Shown here: positions 63,158 to 63,444 of the stretch, piece by piece
Layout: each line of letters opens with the position of its first letter
How positions within the stretch are numbered: position 1 is the first letter of the stretch
Origin: Thalassovita aquimarina
GTDB taxonomy: Bacteria; Pseudomonadota; Alphaproteobacteria; Rhodobacterales; Rhodobacteraceae
Assembly: GCF_018219815.1 (NCBI RefSeq)
Contig: NZ_JADMKU010000023.1
Location: forward strand, 1-63,444
Length of the DNA: 63,444 bases
Direction of reading: 5' to 3'
Translations under genes and position numbers: made by a program
Notes under the pieces: generated by a model
Database searches by the model: none
What the model was told of the DNA's origin: nothing
Seen by the model: the letters and a program-made list of their open reading frames with translations, nothing else

Positions 63158-63444
63158 GGGTCAGGACCCATTGATTTCCGCCGGGTGGCGTGATTCACCG
63201 TTCGAAAAACGAGCGGTAAAATGTCTGACCTTTTCTGGCTGACCGAGGCGCAGATGGCGCGCCTTGAGCCCTATTTTCCGAAGTCTCACGGCAAGCCACG
63301 CGTCGATGATCGGCGTGTGTTGAGCGGGATTATCTTCATCAATCGCAATGGGTTGCGTTGGCGCGATGCGCCTGCGGAATACGGTCCGCACAAAACGCTC
63401 TACAACCGCTGGAAGCGATGGAGCGACAAGGGTGTCTTCGGCCG
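63158..63444 (+). mobile_element. IS5-family insertion sequence, left end (partial)
   Basis: The likely terminal inverted repeat starts at 63158 with GGGTCAGGACCCATTGATTT, the form seen at ends of IS427/IS1031-group elements. It follows CCTA, in line with the TA/CTAG-type targets of this group. The right end and the second target copy lie outside the window. Confidence 0.75.
63221..63444 (+). CDS. IS5-family transposase, N-terminal part
   Basis: The first 74 or so codons of a transposase: MSDLFWLTEAQMARLEPYFP, then DDRRVLSGIIFINRNGLRWR and APAEYGPHKTLYNRWKRWSD. This is the DUF4096-type N-terminal domain of IS5-family (IS427 group) transposases, whose catalytic part is often in a second, frameshift-joined frame. 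It runs off the right edge. Confidence 0.88.
   Translation, partial: MSDLFWLTEAQMARLEPYFPKSHGKPRVDDRRVLSGIIFINRNGLRWRDAPAEYGPHKTLYNRWKRWSDKGVFG

Noticed and set aside
1-63444. CRISPR arrays, prophage genes or a biosynthetic gene cluster
   Set aside because: No regularly spaced repeats, phage structural genes, integrase or synthase genes were seen; the window is mainly core and metabolic genes.

Overview
The window is high-GC DNA with dense, overlapping operons. Its gene families are typical of a marine alphaproteobacterium of the order Rhodobacterales (Roseobacter group): an MttB-family methyltransferase with a GcvA-like LysR regulator, a BioMNY biotin transporter, paired MerR regulators before a beta-oxidation operon, CbiZ-based corrinoid salvage, MaeB and PrpE with TTTGCAAA sites. 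This placement rests on recognised families and gene order, not on a database search. About 60 protein genes, one tRNA, one riboswitch, one likely small RNA and the left end of an insertion sequence are visible.

Left part (1-20 kb). A methylamine/betaine-type module (MttB homologue plus an NAD(P)-binding protein) diverges from a LysR regulator. Then come an acyl-CoA ligase, an MsbA-type ABC exporter, an AsnC/LysE pair, tRNA-Gly(UCC), a [2Fe-2S] ferredoxin and the complete ECF biotin importer bioM-bioN-bioY. Between bioM and a pirin gene lies a short transcription unit with its own promoter and terminator. It presents CCTCCTCCC in a hairpin loop and so resembles the alphaproteobacterial CcsR ('cuckoo') small RNAs. 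Further on are a GlxA-type regulator facing an isochorismatase, a secreted 5'-nucleotidase, and a DUF952-pyrD-arsC operon.

Middle (20-32 kb). Two PaaI-type thioesterases and a MATE exporter diverge from two tandem MerR regulators. The second regulator leads into a fatty-acid or branched-chain acyl-CoA oxidation operon (acyl-CoA dehydrogenase, small protein, GST, thiolase, FadJ-type fusion). A sulfotransferase and a second acyl-CoA ligase follow. A small DUF2892 membrane protein has a promoter overlapped by ATTC-N8-GAAT, the form of the SqrR persulfide-responsive operator. After it comes a membrane protein that looks like an M48 peptidase with a lost HExxH motif.

Corrinoid operon (32.5-40.2 kb, minus strand). 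A cobalamin riboswitch precedes btuB-btuF-btuC-btuD-cbiZ-exbB-exbD-exbD-tonB. Outer-membrane uptake, its own energy-coupling complex, inner-membrane import and cobinamide salvage are thus encoded together.

Right part (40-63.4 kb). A SPOR-domain protein is followed by the nucleoside-salvage operon cdd-deoA-deoB-add-upp, then maeB with an 18-bp palindrome, and prpE behind a cluster of TTTGCAAA boxes (the PccR/ScfR motif). Next are a DUF4342 protein, a seven-haem cytochrome fused to TPR repeats, nadK, glyA, several small membrane proteins, an alpha/beta hydrolase, an orphan Phd/YefM-like protein, CutA, a universal stress protein, a putative HExxH peptidase and lepA. The window ends inside an IS5-family element that appears to have cut off the 3' end of another gene.
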